Shown: piece after piece, positions 1 through 8,660 of the stretch
Numbering within the stretch: the stretch's first letter is position 1
Layout of the letters: each line of letters begins with the position of its first letter
Assembly (NCBI RefSeq): GCF_011040495.1
Contig: NZ_CP049037.1
Span: 2,232,001 to 2,296,000 of the forward strand
Source of the DNA: Pseudohalocynthiibacter aestuariivivens
Lineage (GTDB): Bacteria > Pseudomonadota > Alphaproteobacteria > Rhodobacterales > Rhodobacteraceae
Length of the DNA stretch: 64,000 nucleotides
Direction: 5' to 3'
Position numbers and translations under genes: made by a program
The notes under the pieces: generated by a model
Databases searched by the model: none
The model's input: only the letters and a program-made list of their open reading frames with translations
What the model was told of the DNA's origin: nothing

Positions 1-862
1 CGGTGATCGGCACCAGCAGGACCGCCCCCAGCAGCGGCCCGAACACCGTGCCGATGCCGCCGATCAGCGCAAACATCGCGATCTGGATCGAAAACGCCAG
101 CGAGAAGGCCGATTCAGGCTCTATAAAGGTCAGATACATCCCGTGGAACGTGCCCATCATCGCCGTCAGCGCCGCCGAGATGGCAACCGCGATCAGACGC
201 ACCTTGACCGTCGAGACCCCTGCCCCGCGCGCCGCGCTCTCGCGCTCGCGCGTCGCCACAAGCTGGAAGCCCAGCCGATGCGAGCGGATCCACCAGGCAA
301 CCGCCAGGATAAAGCACATCATTCCGAACGCGATGATCAGCGCCGGCAGGCGTTCTCGGAACACCATCCATTCCCAGCCGATGTTCAGCGGGATCATCAT
401 CCCCGTCGCCCCACCGGTAAAGTCGCGGAAGTGCAGCGCCAGAACCCGGAACACCTCCAGCAGCGCAATCGTCGACAACGCAAAGAAAGGCCCGTGCAGG
501 CGGAAGCAAGGATAGCTGATGACCACCGCCACCGCAGCGGCGATCGCCGCCCCCGCAAACATGCCCAGCCACGGAGAGATGCCCATATTCGTCAGCATCA
601 CGCCCACATAGGCGCCGATCCCGTAAAAAATCGCGTGACCCAGCGAGAGTTGCCCGGCAAAACCACCGACAATGTTCCAGGCCGTCGACAGACCCGCAAA
701 GATGCAGATCGTGATGAAGATGTGATAGACGAACTGGTCGTCCACCACGACCGGCGTGATGAAGATCGCCGCCAGCAGCGCCAGCAACGCCAGCCCCGCC
801 AATCGGGTGTGACCGGCGGTCCGGGACGCAGTGTCAGGTGAGATGTTCGTGCTGTCGCTCAT
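1..862 (-). CDS. livM: Branched-chain-type ABC transporter permease (LivM part of LivMG fusion), partial at window edge
   Basis: Inner-membrane permease subunit of a Liv/HAAT-family uptake transporter. Only the first 287 codons are in the window; the reading frame runs off the left end without a stop. The sequence equals the first 287 residues of the complete copy at 17828-19633, which continues into a fused LivG-type ATPase domain, so this copy is probably a fusion as well, though that part is not visible. The start is the ATG overlapping the livH stop by 4 bases (ATGA), which implies translational coupling. Several hydrophobic helices and the LivM-type stretch GQLSLGHAIFYGIGAY are present. 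Confidence 0.9.
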   Translation of the reverse strand, partial: MSDSTNISPDTASRTAGHTRLAGLALLALLAAIFITPVVVDDQFVYHIFITICIFAGLSTAWNIVGGFAGQLSLGHAIFYGIGAYVGVMLTNMGISPWLGMFAGAAIAAAVAVVISYPCFRLHGPFFALSTIALLEVFRVLALHFRDFTGGATGMMIPLNIGWEWMVFRERLPALIIAFGMMCFILAVAWWIRSHRLGFQLVATRERESAARGAGVSTVKVRLIAVAISAALTAMMGTFHGMYLTFIEPESAFSLAFSIQIAMFALIGGIGTVFGPLLGAVLLVPIT

Positions 863-1743
863 GATACATGCGACAAGGTCTGCCGCCCTCCGAACAGGCC
901 CTGCGGACGCAGGATCAAAATGAGAAGAAAGACTCCGAACACCGCGACTTCGCGCATGTCGGACCCGATGTAAAAACCCGAAAGACTATCGATCAGACCG
1001 ATGATCATCGCCCCGAGAAACGCCCCCCCGATCGAACCGAGACCCCCCAGAACCACAACCACAAAGGCCGTCAGCACAAAGTAGGTGCCGATCCCCGGCG
1101 ACGTCGGATAAAGCGGGGCGACCAATGTCGCCGCAACCCCGACACAGGCCGCGCCGAGCCCGAAGGTGATCATGTAGACCCGGCTGACATTGATCCCCAT
1201 CAACTGCGCGGCGGCCCGGTTCTGGGCCACTGCGCGAATGCCACGCCCGGCCTGCGTGTGCTGCAAAAAGAAGTGCAGACCGATCACCAGAACCACCGCA
1301 ACGATGAACATCACGACCTGTCCCGTCAGCAGCCGGATCGACCCGATCTCGATCGAGTTGCGCAGCCCGTAGGACGGCGTCGAGGCGATATCGGCGCCAA
1401 ACAGCAGCAACGCCAGATTGATCAGCGCCGTCGACAATCCGACCGTGGCAAAAATCTGAATGTCGTGATTACGCGCCGACATCAAAGGCTCGATCAGGAA
1501 TTTCTGCGTCATCATCCCCAGCACGAACAGCAGCGGCGTCACCGCGACCACCGCCGCATAAGGGTGCACCCCCAGCTGCGTCGTGACCAGAAACGCAGCG
1601 TACATCCCGATCATCAAAAACTCGCCATGCGCAAAGTTCACAACTTTGACGATGCCAAAGATCAGCGTCAGCCCCACGCTGGTGATGGCAAAAAGCCCCC
1701 CCAGCATCAGACCGTTCACCACAACTTGAAGAAATACGTCCAT
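859..1743 (-). CDS. livH: Branched-chain-type ABC transporter permease LivH, copy 1
   Basis: 294-residue polytopic inner-membrane permease of the LivH family, pairing with LivM to form the translocation pore. Diagnostic features are the N-terminal GLMLGGLFAITSVGLTLIFG segment, NFAHGEFLMIGMY, and the C-terminal GGLGSIGGAFLGA loop that contacts the ATPases. It is identical to the copy at 19630-20514. It lies 75 bases downstream of the substrate-binding gene stop with a strong hairpin between, and overlaps livM by 4 bases. Substrate could be a branched-chain amino acid or, as often in this family, another small amide or carboxylate; the neighbours do not settle it. Confidence 0.93.
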   Translation of the reverse strand: MDVFLQVVVNGLMLGGLFAITSVGLTLIFGIVKVVNFAHGEFLMIGMYAAFLVTTQLGVHPYAAVVAVTPLLFVLGMMTQKFLIEPLMSARNHDIQIFATVGLSTALINLALLLFGADIASTPSYGLRNSIEIGSIRLLTGQVVMFIVAVVLVIGLHFFLQHTQAGRGIRAVAQNRAAAQLMGINVSRVYMITFGLGAACVGVAATLVAPLYPTSPGIGTYFVLTAFVVVVLGGLGSIGGAFLGAMIIGLIDSLSGFYIGSDMREVAVFGVFLLILILRPQGLFGGRQTLSHVS

Positions 1744-1775
1744 CCCCGCGTCCCATCCTGTCCAGTAAGATGCAG

Positions 1776-1800
1776 GGGGCGGCCCGTTCAGGGCCGCCCC
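1776..1800 (-). terminator. Intercistronic hairpin between substrate-binding gene and livH, copy 1
   Basis: A perfect 10-bp inverted repeat (GGGGCGGCCC / GGGCCGCCCC) with a 5-base loop lies between the substrate-binding gene stop and livH. No T-run follows, so it more likely acts as an attenuator or 3' mRNA-protecting structure that keeps the binding protein more abundant than the membrane subunits. This is a common arrangement in ABC operons. Confidence 0.6.
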
Positions 1801-1818
1801 GATTGATCCCGAAAGGGA

Positions 1819-3024
1819 TTACTTGTTCATCCGAAACTCTGCCGCCGCAGCATCATCCGGATAGACCGTCACCAGCTTGCCGTCCTGCCATTGCAGGCCC
1901 ATCATCCGCGCACGCACGTTCTGGTTGTTCTCACCGAACTTCACACCATAACCCGCAGCGGTCGACCCCTCCGCAATGTCAATCCCGCGAACCGTCTCGA
2001 GAATCGTATCGGCCTCGAACCCGTCCGCCTCGTTCAGCGCCTGAAGCACCGCCATCGCACCCACATAGTTCGTCAGCGAGTGACCCGAACGCGGGGCGGT
2101 GCCGTATTTCTCCTGATATGCCGCCAGAAAATCATCGATCCCCGGCGTGAACTCCTTGTTCACGATATACTGAGTGAAGTCGGTGTTCAGAACACCGTCG
2201 ATCACGTCATGGCCAACCGCCTCGGCCGTCGGCTGCATCGAATAGCCGCCCCCGCCCCCGATGATCGCCAGTGGCTTGAAATCCGCCTCGTGCGCCTGCT
2301 GCAAAAACAGCACCGAATCGTTCTGATACGAACATTGCAGAACCACGTCCACGCCGCGCTGCTTGAGGTCCAGAACGATCGACGACATATCGACCGTCGA
2401 CGCCGGATAGGACTGCTCGACGACGATGTTCAGGCCCTTCTCCTCGGCAAAACGCTTCTGGTGACCGGCCACCGACGTGCCATAGCTGCTGTCCTCGTGG
2501 ATGATCGCGATCTTCAGGTCACCAGCCGCGACGCCCGCCCCCGGAGCCACCTTGTCGACGACCATGTTGATAATCGTCTCGCCCATGTTCTCGGCCGTCG
2601 GATTGACACGGAACAGATACTCAAGGCCGCGCCCCGTCACCTCGTCAGCAACCGCGCCAAGCTCAAAATAGGGGATCCCGTTCAGCTCGGCCACCTGGCT
2701 CGCCGCGATCGACCGCGACGACGAATAGCTGCCGAAAATCGCCTTGACCTCTTCGCGCGAGATCAACCGCCGCGCCTCACCAATCGCCTGGTTGTTGTCC
2801 ACAGCATCGCCACGCTCCAGCACGATCTGCTCGCCCTGGACACCGCCCGCCGCGTTCATCTCGTCAACCGCAAGCTCAAGCCCCCGCGCACTCTCCTCAC
2901 CAAGCAGTGCCAACTGACCGCTGAACGGATAAAGCGCGCCAAAAGTCACATCCGCAAACGCTCCAGGCGCGCCCAAAATCGCACAAGCCGCAACCGTCGT
3001 CCGTAACATTACATCAAGTCTCAT
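1819..3024 (-). CDS. Liv-type ABC transporter periplasmic substrate-binding protein, copy 1
   Basis: 401-residue periplasmic binding protein of the type-1 (LivJ/LivK, Peripla_BP_6) family. Residues 1-24 form a Sec signal peptide (hydrophobic core then GAFA-DV). The mature N-terminus FGALYPFSGQLALLGEES is the family's ligand-domain opening, followed by GLELAVDEMNAAGGVQG. It captures substrate for LivHMGF. The start ATG is preceded by AGGAGGAGAG at good distance, and the identity with copy 2 begins at exactly this ribosome-binding site. It is preceded 58 bases upstream by the aldehyde dehydrogenase stop, so it is likely co-transcribed with operon A. The ligand is not inferable from sequence alone. 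Confidence 0.92.
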   Translation of the reverse strand: MRLDVMLRTTVAACAILGAPGAFADVTFGALYPFSGQLALLGEESARGLELAVDEMNAAGGVQGEQIVLERGDAVDNNQAIGEARRLISREEVKAIFGSYSSSRSIAASQVAELNGIPYFELGAVADEVTGRGLEYLFRVNPTAENMGETIINMVVDKVAPGAGVAAGDLKIAIIHEDSSYGTSVAGHQKRFAEEKGLNIVVEQSYPASTVDMSSIVLDLKQRGVDVVLQCSYQNDSVLFLQQAHEADFKPLAIIGGGGGYSMQPTAEAVGHDVIDGVLNTDFTQYIVNKEFTPGIDDFLAAYQEKYGTAPRSGHSLTNYVGAMAVLQALNEADGFEADTILETVRGIDIAEGSTAAGYGVKFGENNQNVRARMMGLQWQDGKLVTVYPDDAAAAEFRMNK

Positions 3025-3082
3025 AGTCTCTCTCCTCCTCAGTTTAAAAATCGGATTATTCGTAAATCCGCCCCGTCATCCT

Positions 3083-4522
3083 TCAGTAGTTGACGTAGGC
3101 AGTTTTCACGGTGGTGTAGAATTCGCGCGCGTAGCTCCCCTGCTCGCGCGCGCCATATGATGACGCCTTGCGCCCTCCGAATGGCACATGGTAATCGATA
3201 CCTGCCGTCGGCAGGTTGACCATGACGAGGCCCGCTGCAGAGCGGTGTTTGAAGTCCGATGCACAGCGCAGTGATGTCGTGCAGATCCCCGATGACAGGC
3301 CGAACGAGACGTCGTTCGCTATGGCCACCGCTTCGTCATAATCGGCAGCGCGAATGACCGATGCGACAGGACCGAATATCTCTTCCTGATTAATCCGCAT
3401 GGTGTTTTCGGTTTCGCAGAACAATGCCGGCTGCATGTAAAAGCCCGGCGTTTCTCGCTTCAGAAGGTCGCCGCCAAAAGCCAGTTCCGCGCCTTCCGAT
3501 TTGCCGATTTCGACATAGTCGAGATTCTGTTGCAATTGTGATTTCGACACCACTGGCCCGATCTTGCTCGTGTCATCCAGTGCGTGACCGACTTTCGTTT
3601 CCTTCAGCGCTTTGGTCAGTGCCGCGATAAATTCATCGTGAATCCCCTTGGTGACGATCAGGCGGCTGGAGGCGGTACAGCGCTGTCCGGTGCCATAGAA
3701 CGCGCCGTTAAGGGCCGCCGACACAGCCACGTCGAGATCAGCATCGTCGAGAACGACCAGAGGGTTTTTACCCCCCATTTCCGCCTGCACCTTGGCGCCT
3801 CGACTGGCGCAGGTAGAGATCACATGGCTGCCCGTGGAAACAGAGCCGGTGAACGTAACACCGTGGACGAACGGTGAATTCAAGAGCGTGTCACCGACAA
3901 CGGAACCGCGTCCCATCACCAGATTGAAAACACCATCGGGCAGACCCGCACGGCTGAGCATTTCGCTTAGTGCCCAAGCCGAGGCAGGCACCAGATCGGC
4001 CGGTTTGAACACGACCGTATTGCCATAGGCCAGCGCCGCGGCGATTTTCCAAGCCGGGATCGCGATCGGAAAATTCCATGGCGTGATCACCCCGACCACA
4101 CCGGTTGGTTCGCGCAGTATTTCCACATCTATGTTCTCGCGGACCGACGCAATCCGCTCCCCGGCAAGGCGCAAAGCCTCTCCGGCGAAGAATTTAAAAA
4201 CTTGGCCAGCGCGGACGACCTCGCCGGTCGCCTCGCTGCGCACTTTGCCCTCTTCGCGGGCCAGAAGCTCACCCAGTTCGTCCTTGCGGGCCAGAATTTC
4301 GGTCCCGACCTTGTCCAGCGCGTCAGCACGACTCTGGATACTGGACCAGCGCCATTTGTCTTTGGCGACAAAGGCCGCGTCTATGGCATCGGCCATGTTC
4401 TGCGCATCACCGTGAGCGTAACGACCGACACAATCCGACGTATCGGATGGATTAATGTTGGAATTTGTCTCGGACGCTTCGACCCATTGGCCGCCGATGT
4501 AGTTCATGTTTTGTGTCATCAT
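3083..4522 (-). CDS. Aldehyde dehydrogenase (NAD(P)+), alpha-ketoglutarate-semialdehyde-type
   Basis: Soluble ALDH-superfamily enzyme of 479 residues that oxidises an aldehyde to its carboxylate. Visible are the cofactor-binding TPWNFPIAIPAWK, the general-base Glu248 in QAEMGGKNP and the nucleophile Cys282 in GQRCTASS. The C-terminal FGGRKASSYGAREQG resembles ketoglutarate- and succinate-semialdehyde dehydrogenases. I chose the ATG at 4522 (or 4519) because homology starts at NYIGGQW; an upstream in-frame extension would overlap the GMC oxidoreductase. It follows that gene by about 47 bases and probably oxidises the aldehyde made by it. It is clearly paralogous to the enzyme at 26369-27805. 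Confidence 0.9.
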   Translation of the reverse strand: MMTQNMNYIGGQWVEASETNSNINPSDTSDCVGRYAHGDAQNMADAIDAAFVAKDKWRWSSIQSRADALDKVGTEILARKDELGELLAREEGKVRSEATGEVVRAGQVFKFFAGEALRLAGERIASVRENIDVEILREPTGVVGVITPWNFPIAIPAWKIAAALAYGNTVVFKPADLVPASAWALSEMLSRAGLPDGVFNLVMGRGSVVGDTLLNSPFVHGVTFTGSVSTGSHVISTCASRGAKVQAEMGGKNPLVVLDDADLDVAVSAALNGAFYGTGQRCTASSRLIVTKGIHDEFIAALTKALKETKVGHALDDTSKIGPVVSKSQLQQNLDYVEIGKSEGAELAFGGDLLKRETPGFYMQPALFCETENTMRINQEEIFGPVASVIRAADYDEAVAIANDVSFGLSSGICTTSLRCASDFKHRSAAGLVMVNLPTAGIDYHVPFGGRKASSYGAREQGSYAREFYTTVKTAYVNY

Positions 4523-4569
4523 ATCTGTCCGTGCAATTGCGACGAGGGGCTGGAATATGCCTGCCCGAT

Positions 4570-6309
4570 TTATGGTTTTGTGTCGGCGAGGATATGATCG
4601 CTCATCTTTTCGCCGATCATGATGGTTGGGATATTGGTATTGGCCCGCGGCACAGCTGGCATGATCGATGCATCCGCTACCCGCAGCCCAGTCACACCAT
4701 AGACACGGCCCGTCGGGTCCACGACCGCATCCGGGTCTGTTTCGGACCCCATCCGGCAGGTGCATGAGGCATGCCACACACCATGCACGGACTGATGCAC
4801 GAACCCGTCGAGCAATTCTTCATCCCCGAGCAACCGCTCGAGCGGCGGCCCTTCGAGAACGAGATGGCGCAACAGATTCTTGCGCAGCCATGACGGCCCG
4901 TCGAGGCAGGTCGCCAGAATTTGAGTCAGAACCTTGTTCTTTACCGTGACGCGGTTCAGGTCCCGAACCCGTTCGCTATAACTGGAGGGGAACGTATGTT
5001 GGCTGACCTCCTGCATCGCAGGATGCTCGAACAGACGGGCCGACATTTTGACCATCTGCTTTAGTCGTTCGGTGTCACGATAGTCCGACAGCATGTTGAA
5101 ATCTGCATCTGGCGTCACTTCCGGGGACGGATCTGTAATCGTGACCTGACCGCTGGAGTGGGGCTTGTTGATGAATCCGACCAACGACCCCAGTTGTTTG
5201 CCGACCGGGTGCCAGCCGGATTTGCTCAGGCCGAACATGTACATGTCGCTTGGTCCGCAATCGCGGACACCGGAACTGTAGCGCAATGCGACATGGATAT
5301 GGCGCGCCAGCGACTCAGGCAGGCGCGCAGGGGGATTGATATATGCCGACACCGAAAGCGCCGGGTGTTCCTGTAGATTTCGCCCCACACCGTTGCGGTC
5401 CGCGACAACGTCGACGCCAGCACTCTTCAACACATCTGCGGGACCAATCCCCGCGCGCATCAGCATTGCGGGCGAATGCAGTGCCCCCGCAGAAATAACG
5501 GTTTCGGTCGCGTTTATGCGCAAGGTGCCATCGGGTGTTAATGCCTGCGCGCCGCGAAACTGTGTTCCGTTGCGTAACAGCCCGAGAACCGTGGTGTTTG
5601 GCAGGATGGTTAAGTTCGGGCGGCGACGCGCCGTAGTGTCCAAATAGGCCGTCGCAGCCGATACCCGTCTATCGTAGGCATTTGAGATCGAAATAGGAAA
5701 GTAGCCATCGCCAAATTGCGCGTTCTGATCCTTGAGCGCCTCAAAACCGGCCGCGTCGAAAGAGGCTGCTACTGCATTCGAAAATTCGGGCCACGCATCC
5801 TGCGAGATGCGGCGCACCGGGATGCGACCTTCTTTGCCATGCAAGGGACCATCGTAATCCATGTCCCTTTCGAGCTTCCTGAAGTAGGGAAGTACATCAT
5901 CCCACGCCCAGCCCTTGGCACCGAGATCGGCCCATTCATCATAGTCGAGCGGTAAGCCACGGTTCGCCTGCATATCGTTGATGCTTGAGCCGCCGCCCAT
6001 TACGCGGGCTTGCTCGTAGCGGGTTTGTTTCTTGATGAAATCGGGCTTGTTCTGCGGCGAACTGACCCAAGTCACTTTGAGATCGGGCCATGTATTCTTG
6101 GGATCAAAATAGGCCGCGCGCGGATAGCTGCTTAGCAACTCCGGCTCGACCCTGTCGGGCGGCTGATCGCGCCCTGCCTCGACAAGAACAACACGATTCT
6201 TCGGATCTTTCGAGAGTCGGTTGGCCAAAACACTGCCAGCGGACCCGCCTCCGATAACGAGGTAGTCGCATTCGATTGTCGATGTAGCTGATGATTGCAT
6301 TGCAGCCAT
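4570..6309 (-). CDS. GMC-family FAD-dependent oxidoreductase (choline/alcohol dehydrogenase-like)
   Basis: 579-residue glucose-methanol-choline oxidoreductase. The N-terminal FAD dinucleotide-binding motif is GGGSAGSVLANRLS, with the adenine-binding acid in VVLVEAGRD. The second family signature is GGGSSINDMQANRG, and the C-terminal catalytic region has HGVWHASCTCRMG and the final ANTNIPTIM. It oxidises a primary or secondary alcohol to an aldehyde or ketone, donating electrons to a quinone or to oxygen. Start: GGAGG five bases before the ATG at 6309; the upstream gene's stop is only 1 base away, so the two are coupled. Flanked by an amidohydrolase and an aldehyde dehydrogenase, it plausibly acts on an alcohol released in the same pathway. 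Confidence 0.9.
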   Translation of the reverse strand: MAAMQSSATSTIECDYLVIGGGSAGSVLANRLSKDPKNRVVLVEAGRDQPPDRVEPELLSSYPRAAYFDPKNTWPDLKVTWVSSPQNKPDFIKKQTRYEQARVMGGGSSINDMQANRGLPLDYDEWADLGAKGWAWDDVLPYFRKLERDMDYDGPLHGKEGRIPVRRISQDAWPEFSNAVAASFDAAGFEALKDQNAQFGDGYFPISISNAYDRRVSAATAYLDTTARRRPNLTILPNTTVLGLLRNGTQFRGAQALTPDGTLRINATETVISAGALHSPAMLMRAGIGPADVLKSAGVDVVADRNGVGRNLQEHPALSVSAYINPPARLPESLARHIHVALRYSSGVRDCGPSDMYMFGLSKSGWHPVGKQLGSLVGFINKPHSSGQVTITDPSPEVTPDADFNMLSDYRDTERLKQMVKMSARLFEHPAMQEVSQHTFPSSYSERVRDLNRVTVKNKVLTQILATCLDGPSWLRKNLLRHLVLEGPPLERLLGDEELLDGFVHQSVHGVWHASCTCRMGSETDPDAVVDPTGRVYGVTGLRVADASIMPAVPRANTNIPTIMIGEKMSDHILADTKP

Positions 6310-6310
6310 C

Positions 6311-7549
6311 TCAGCCTCCGACGACATGTTGGGCCGTGCCCATCTCATCGCGGATCGTCGCATCGAACATTCCGGTGCGCACCATTGCTCCGGATCGGAA
6401 ATGAGGCTGACCACGGGCAATGACCGTGTCAATTTCCAGATCTTCATTCAGGATAAGCAAATCCGCGTCGCCACCGACTGCAATGCGTCCCTTGCGCGAC
6501 AGCCCGGCAATCGCGGCGGGGTTGCTTGTCACAGGTGCGAGCGCATCTTCAATGCTCACACCTTCGTCGCACACCCAGCGCTTCCATACGCGGTGCAGCG
6601 AACGCACCGGCATGTAGTTGGCAACCACGGGGCTTTTTTCACCAGCCTCTTCCTTGGGCGGTGCGCCGTTCCCGTCCGAACTCATCGTGATCCGGTTGGC
6701 GGGCACTCCGCCTTCGCGCAGGATGCCGTATGCCTTGGACGGCAGCGTAGAGCGGGAAAAATTGTTTTCGGGTGAATAGTTCGCGCCAATATCGACATAC
6801 CCGTTACGGTTGCCCCAGTTGATCGCATCGCTCATGTATTCATCGGTCTGGTTGACGTGCGACGGCAGGAATTGGGTGATCGGAATCCCAGTTTTGTCCA
6901 GCACCTCGAAAATGGGCTTTAGGACTTCCGAGAGATAGGGTGGCACCTGTAGGCAAAGGTAGCCCGACTTGCCCGCAAGACGCCCAGCCAACAACCCTTC
7001 GACGGCCGCCTTGGCGATATACTGTGCGCCCTCGCCAAAGCTGTCATAGCCATATCCAAGCTCTGAGATTGAGATTTCGCCAACGCCGATGATCTCGTCG
7101 ACAAAGGCGATGTCCGTACGGATGCGCCCGGTCAGTGTGGGAATGGGGTGCTCAAGCGTAGCGCCGGTGATGCAATAGGCACTGATACCATCCTGCACAA
7201 ATGCCTTGGTTTTAGCGACCAAAGAAGCCATGTCTTTGGTTGTCGCATCAAAGCCGAGCATTCCGATGACGGACGTGATACCCCCCCGAACAAGTTGGCT
7301 GGTCTGAAGCTCGGGCGCGCGGCTGGCAAAGCCGAGGCCGCCGCCGCCGCCCAGAACGTGAACATGGTTGTCCACAAAACCCGGGCAGACGATTCGGCCT
7401 TCGGCATCAATCTCGGAGACGTCGGCACCGCTAAAATCCAGCGTGCCACATTCGGCGATCTTCGCGACGCGATCCGAACATACAAGAATGTCCTTTTCCC
7501 CAAGGCTGTCCGGCGCATAGACGTCGGCATTACGGATAATGGTTATCAT
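6311..7549 (-). CDS. Beta-aspartyl-peptidase (IadA)-like amidohydrolase
   Basis: 412-residue metal-dependent amidohydrolase resembling isoaspartyl dipeptidase IadA. Conserved are PGFVDNHVHVLGGGG (metal ligands His62 and His64), GGITSVIGMLG, LPSHVNQ (His231), and MSSDGNGAPP (Asp292, catalytic). By alignment from memory, the position of IadA's carbamylated lysine reads Gly157-Glu158, and the next histidine ligand reads Gln201, so metal binding or substrate may differ. GAGGG lies six bases before the ATG. It is the first gene of operon A, divergent from a LysR gene. Expected role: cleavage of an amide or isopeptide bond in an imported compound. The family is clear, the substrate unknown. Confidence 0.85.
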   Translation of the reverse strand: MITIIRNADVYAPDSLGEKDILVCSDRVAKIAECGTLDFSGADVSEIDAEGRIVCPGFVDNHVHVLGGGGGLGFASRAPELQTSQLVRGGITSVIGMLGFDATTKDMASLVAKTKAFVQDGISAYCITGATLEHPIPTLTGRIRTDIAFVDEIIGVGEISISELGYGYDSFGEGAQYIAKAAVEGLLAGRLAGKSGYLCLQVPPYLSEVLKPIFEVLDKTGIPITQFLPSHVNQTDEYMSDAINWGNRNGYVDIGANYSPENNFSRSTLPSKAYGILREGGVPANRITMSSDGNGAPPKEEAGEKSPVVANYMPVRSLHRVWKRWVCDEGVSIEDALAPVTSNPAAIAGLSRKGRIAVGGDADLLILNEDLEIDTVIARGQPHFRSGAMVRTGMFDATIRDEMGTAQHVVGG

Positions 7550-7732
7550 TTGGAACCCTCAGTTCGAAAAGCATCAGACAAGTCGCATGCGCACCTTGGG
7601 CATACTGTTTTCTGCAGTAATCGCGACGCTTGCCATGCGCGTGCGGCGCGATCCCCAGAACATGGGCCTTGATTAACATCGGCCCAAAGCATAAGCAAAT
7701 TGGACTATTAACTGACTTAGTAAGATTTTCTA
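7550..7732. promoter_or_regulatory. Divergent promoter region, operon A / LysR
   Basis: 183-base AT-richer gap between the amidohydrolase start (leftward) and the LysR start (rightward). LysR regulators usually bind such divergent gaps and control both sides. No single operator could be picked with confidence. Confidence 0.5.
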
Positions 7733-8629
7733 ATGAATATACGTCAGATTCGCGCCTTCCTCCTGATCGCCAAGCACAAGAGCTTCACGCTCGCGTCCGA
7801 CGAACTTGGCGTGACACAGCCCGCTGTCAGCCTGATGATCCGGCAGTTTGAAGAAGAGATCGGAGTCAAAGTCTTTTCACGATCCACCCGGACGATCTAT
7901 CTCACGCCGGTGGGCGAGGCGCTGGAGGCTGACCTCAAGGTGATCATGGCTGATTTCGACAGAGTGTTCGCGTCATTGGGCGAAACAGTCCGGGTAAGAA
8001 AGGGCAACGTGAGCATCGCGTCGCTGTCGACGATCGCAATCCGCTTGCTGCCAAACGTCATCACGACATGTAGGAAACGACATCCCGGAGTAAACATCTC
8101 TGTTCGGGACGGAACAAGCAGCACAGTGTTTAAGCGGGTGCTGACCGGTGCCGCCGACTTTGGGATCAGCACGAACGACGAGCCGACTCGCGAGATCATT
8201 TTCACCCCTCTTTTCGAGGAACGTTTTGCTGTGATCTGCAATCGCCAGCATCGCTTTGCCAGCTATGAATCGGTCACATGGGAGGAACTCTGCGAGGCGG
8301 ATTTTATCGGCATGACTGAAGAGACCGGAATTGGCCGTCTGATCGAGAATATCAGTGCAAGCCGCACAACACCCCTGAACTACGCCTTTCGGGTTTTTCA
8401 GCTCTCAACAGTCCTTGGACAGGTCGAGGAAAATCTGGGCGTAGCGTTGCTACCGGAAACAGCCGGTCCCGCGCCGAATCATCATGCCTTGGCCAAGGTG
8501 CCGCTTGCCGAGATCGACATTCGCAGAACCATCGGCGTATTGCGCCGCCGTGATCGCCCCCCCTCCGCAGCCGCGAGCGCCGTTCTGGATGCTGTCTCCG
8601 AACTTGCAGAGCGTAACGCCCAAGATTAA
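7733..8629 (+). CDS. LysR-family transcriptional regulator
   Basis: 298-residue LysR regulator. The N-terminal winged helix-turn-helix (about residues 1-60) contains IRQIRAFLLIAKHKSFTLAS and GVTQPAVSLMIRQFEEEIG. The rest is the periplasmic-binding-like effector domain. Divergently placed to operon A, it probably activates the amidohydrolase/GMC/ALDH/Liv operon in response to a pathway metabolite. It converges with operon B, its stop lying 31 bases from the E1 gene's stop, with a shared hairpin between. Confidence 0.92.
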   Translation: MNIRQIRAFLLIAKHKSFTLASDELGVTQPAVSLMIRQFEEEIGVKVFSRSTRTIYLTPVGEALEADLKVIMADFDRVFASLGETVRVRKGNVSIASLSTIAIRLLPNVITTCRKRHPGVNISVRDGTSSTVFKRVLTGAADFGISTNDEPTREIIFTPLFEERFAVICNRQHRFASYESVTWEELCEADFIGMTEETGIGRLIENISASRTTPLNYAFRVFQLSTVLGQVEENLGVALLPETAGPAPNHHALAKVPLAEIDIRRTIGVLRRRDRPPSAAASAVLDAVSELAERNAQD

Positions 8630-8656
8630 ACAACCGTTCACCAGCGGCGGTTGTTT
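8628..8656. terminator. Bidirectional terminator between LysR and E1 gene
   Basis: A perfect 9-bp inverted repeat (AAACAACCG / CGGTTGTTT) with an 11-base loop sits between two converging genes. T-rich flanks on both strands (TTGTTTAATCTT leftward, GTTTC rightward) fit a bidirectional rho-independent terminator closing operon B and the LysR unit. Confidence 0.6.
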
Positions 8657-8660
8657 CGGA

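Larger units (their letters stand above)
1..3039. repeat. Direct repeat copy 1 (Liv transporter block)
   Basis: This stretch is identical, as far as I compared it and by identity of all encoded proteins, to 18772-21810 (offset 18771). It holds the substrate-binding protein, livH and the start of livMG. The right boundary is sharp: identity ends at 3039, immediately upstream of the Shine-Dalgarno of the substrate-binding gene. The left boundary lies outside the window, so the repeat may be longer. No insertion sequence or inverted repeat is seen at the visible junction. Confidence 0.95.

Noticed and set aside
868-1806. Long plus-strand open frames opposite livH, the substrate-binding gene and livMG (e.g. 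868-1806, 1891-3006, 18227-19612)
   Set aside because: They are antisense frames of high-GC genes, very rich in Arg/His/Gln, with no ribosome-binding site or known domain.
1-3039. The duplicated Liv block as a transposon
   Set aside because: No transposase, inverted terminal repeats or target-site duplication is visible at the one accessible junction in either copy.
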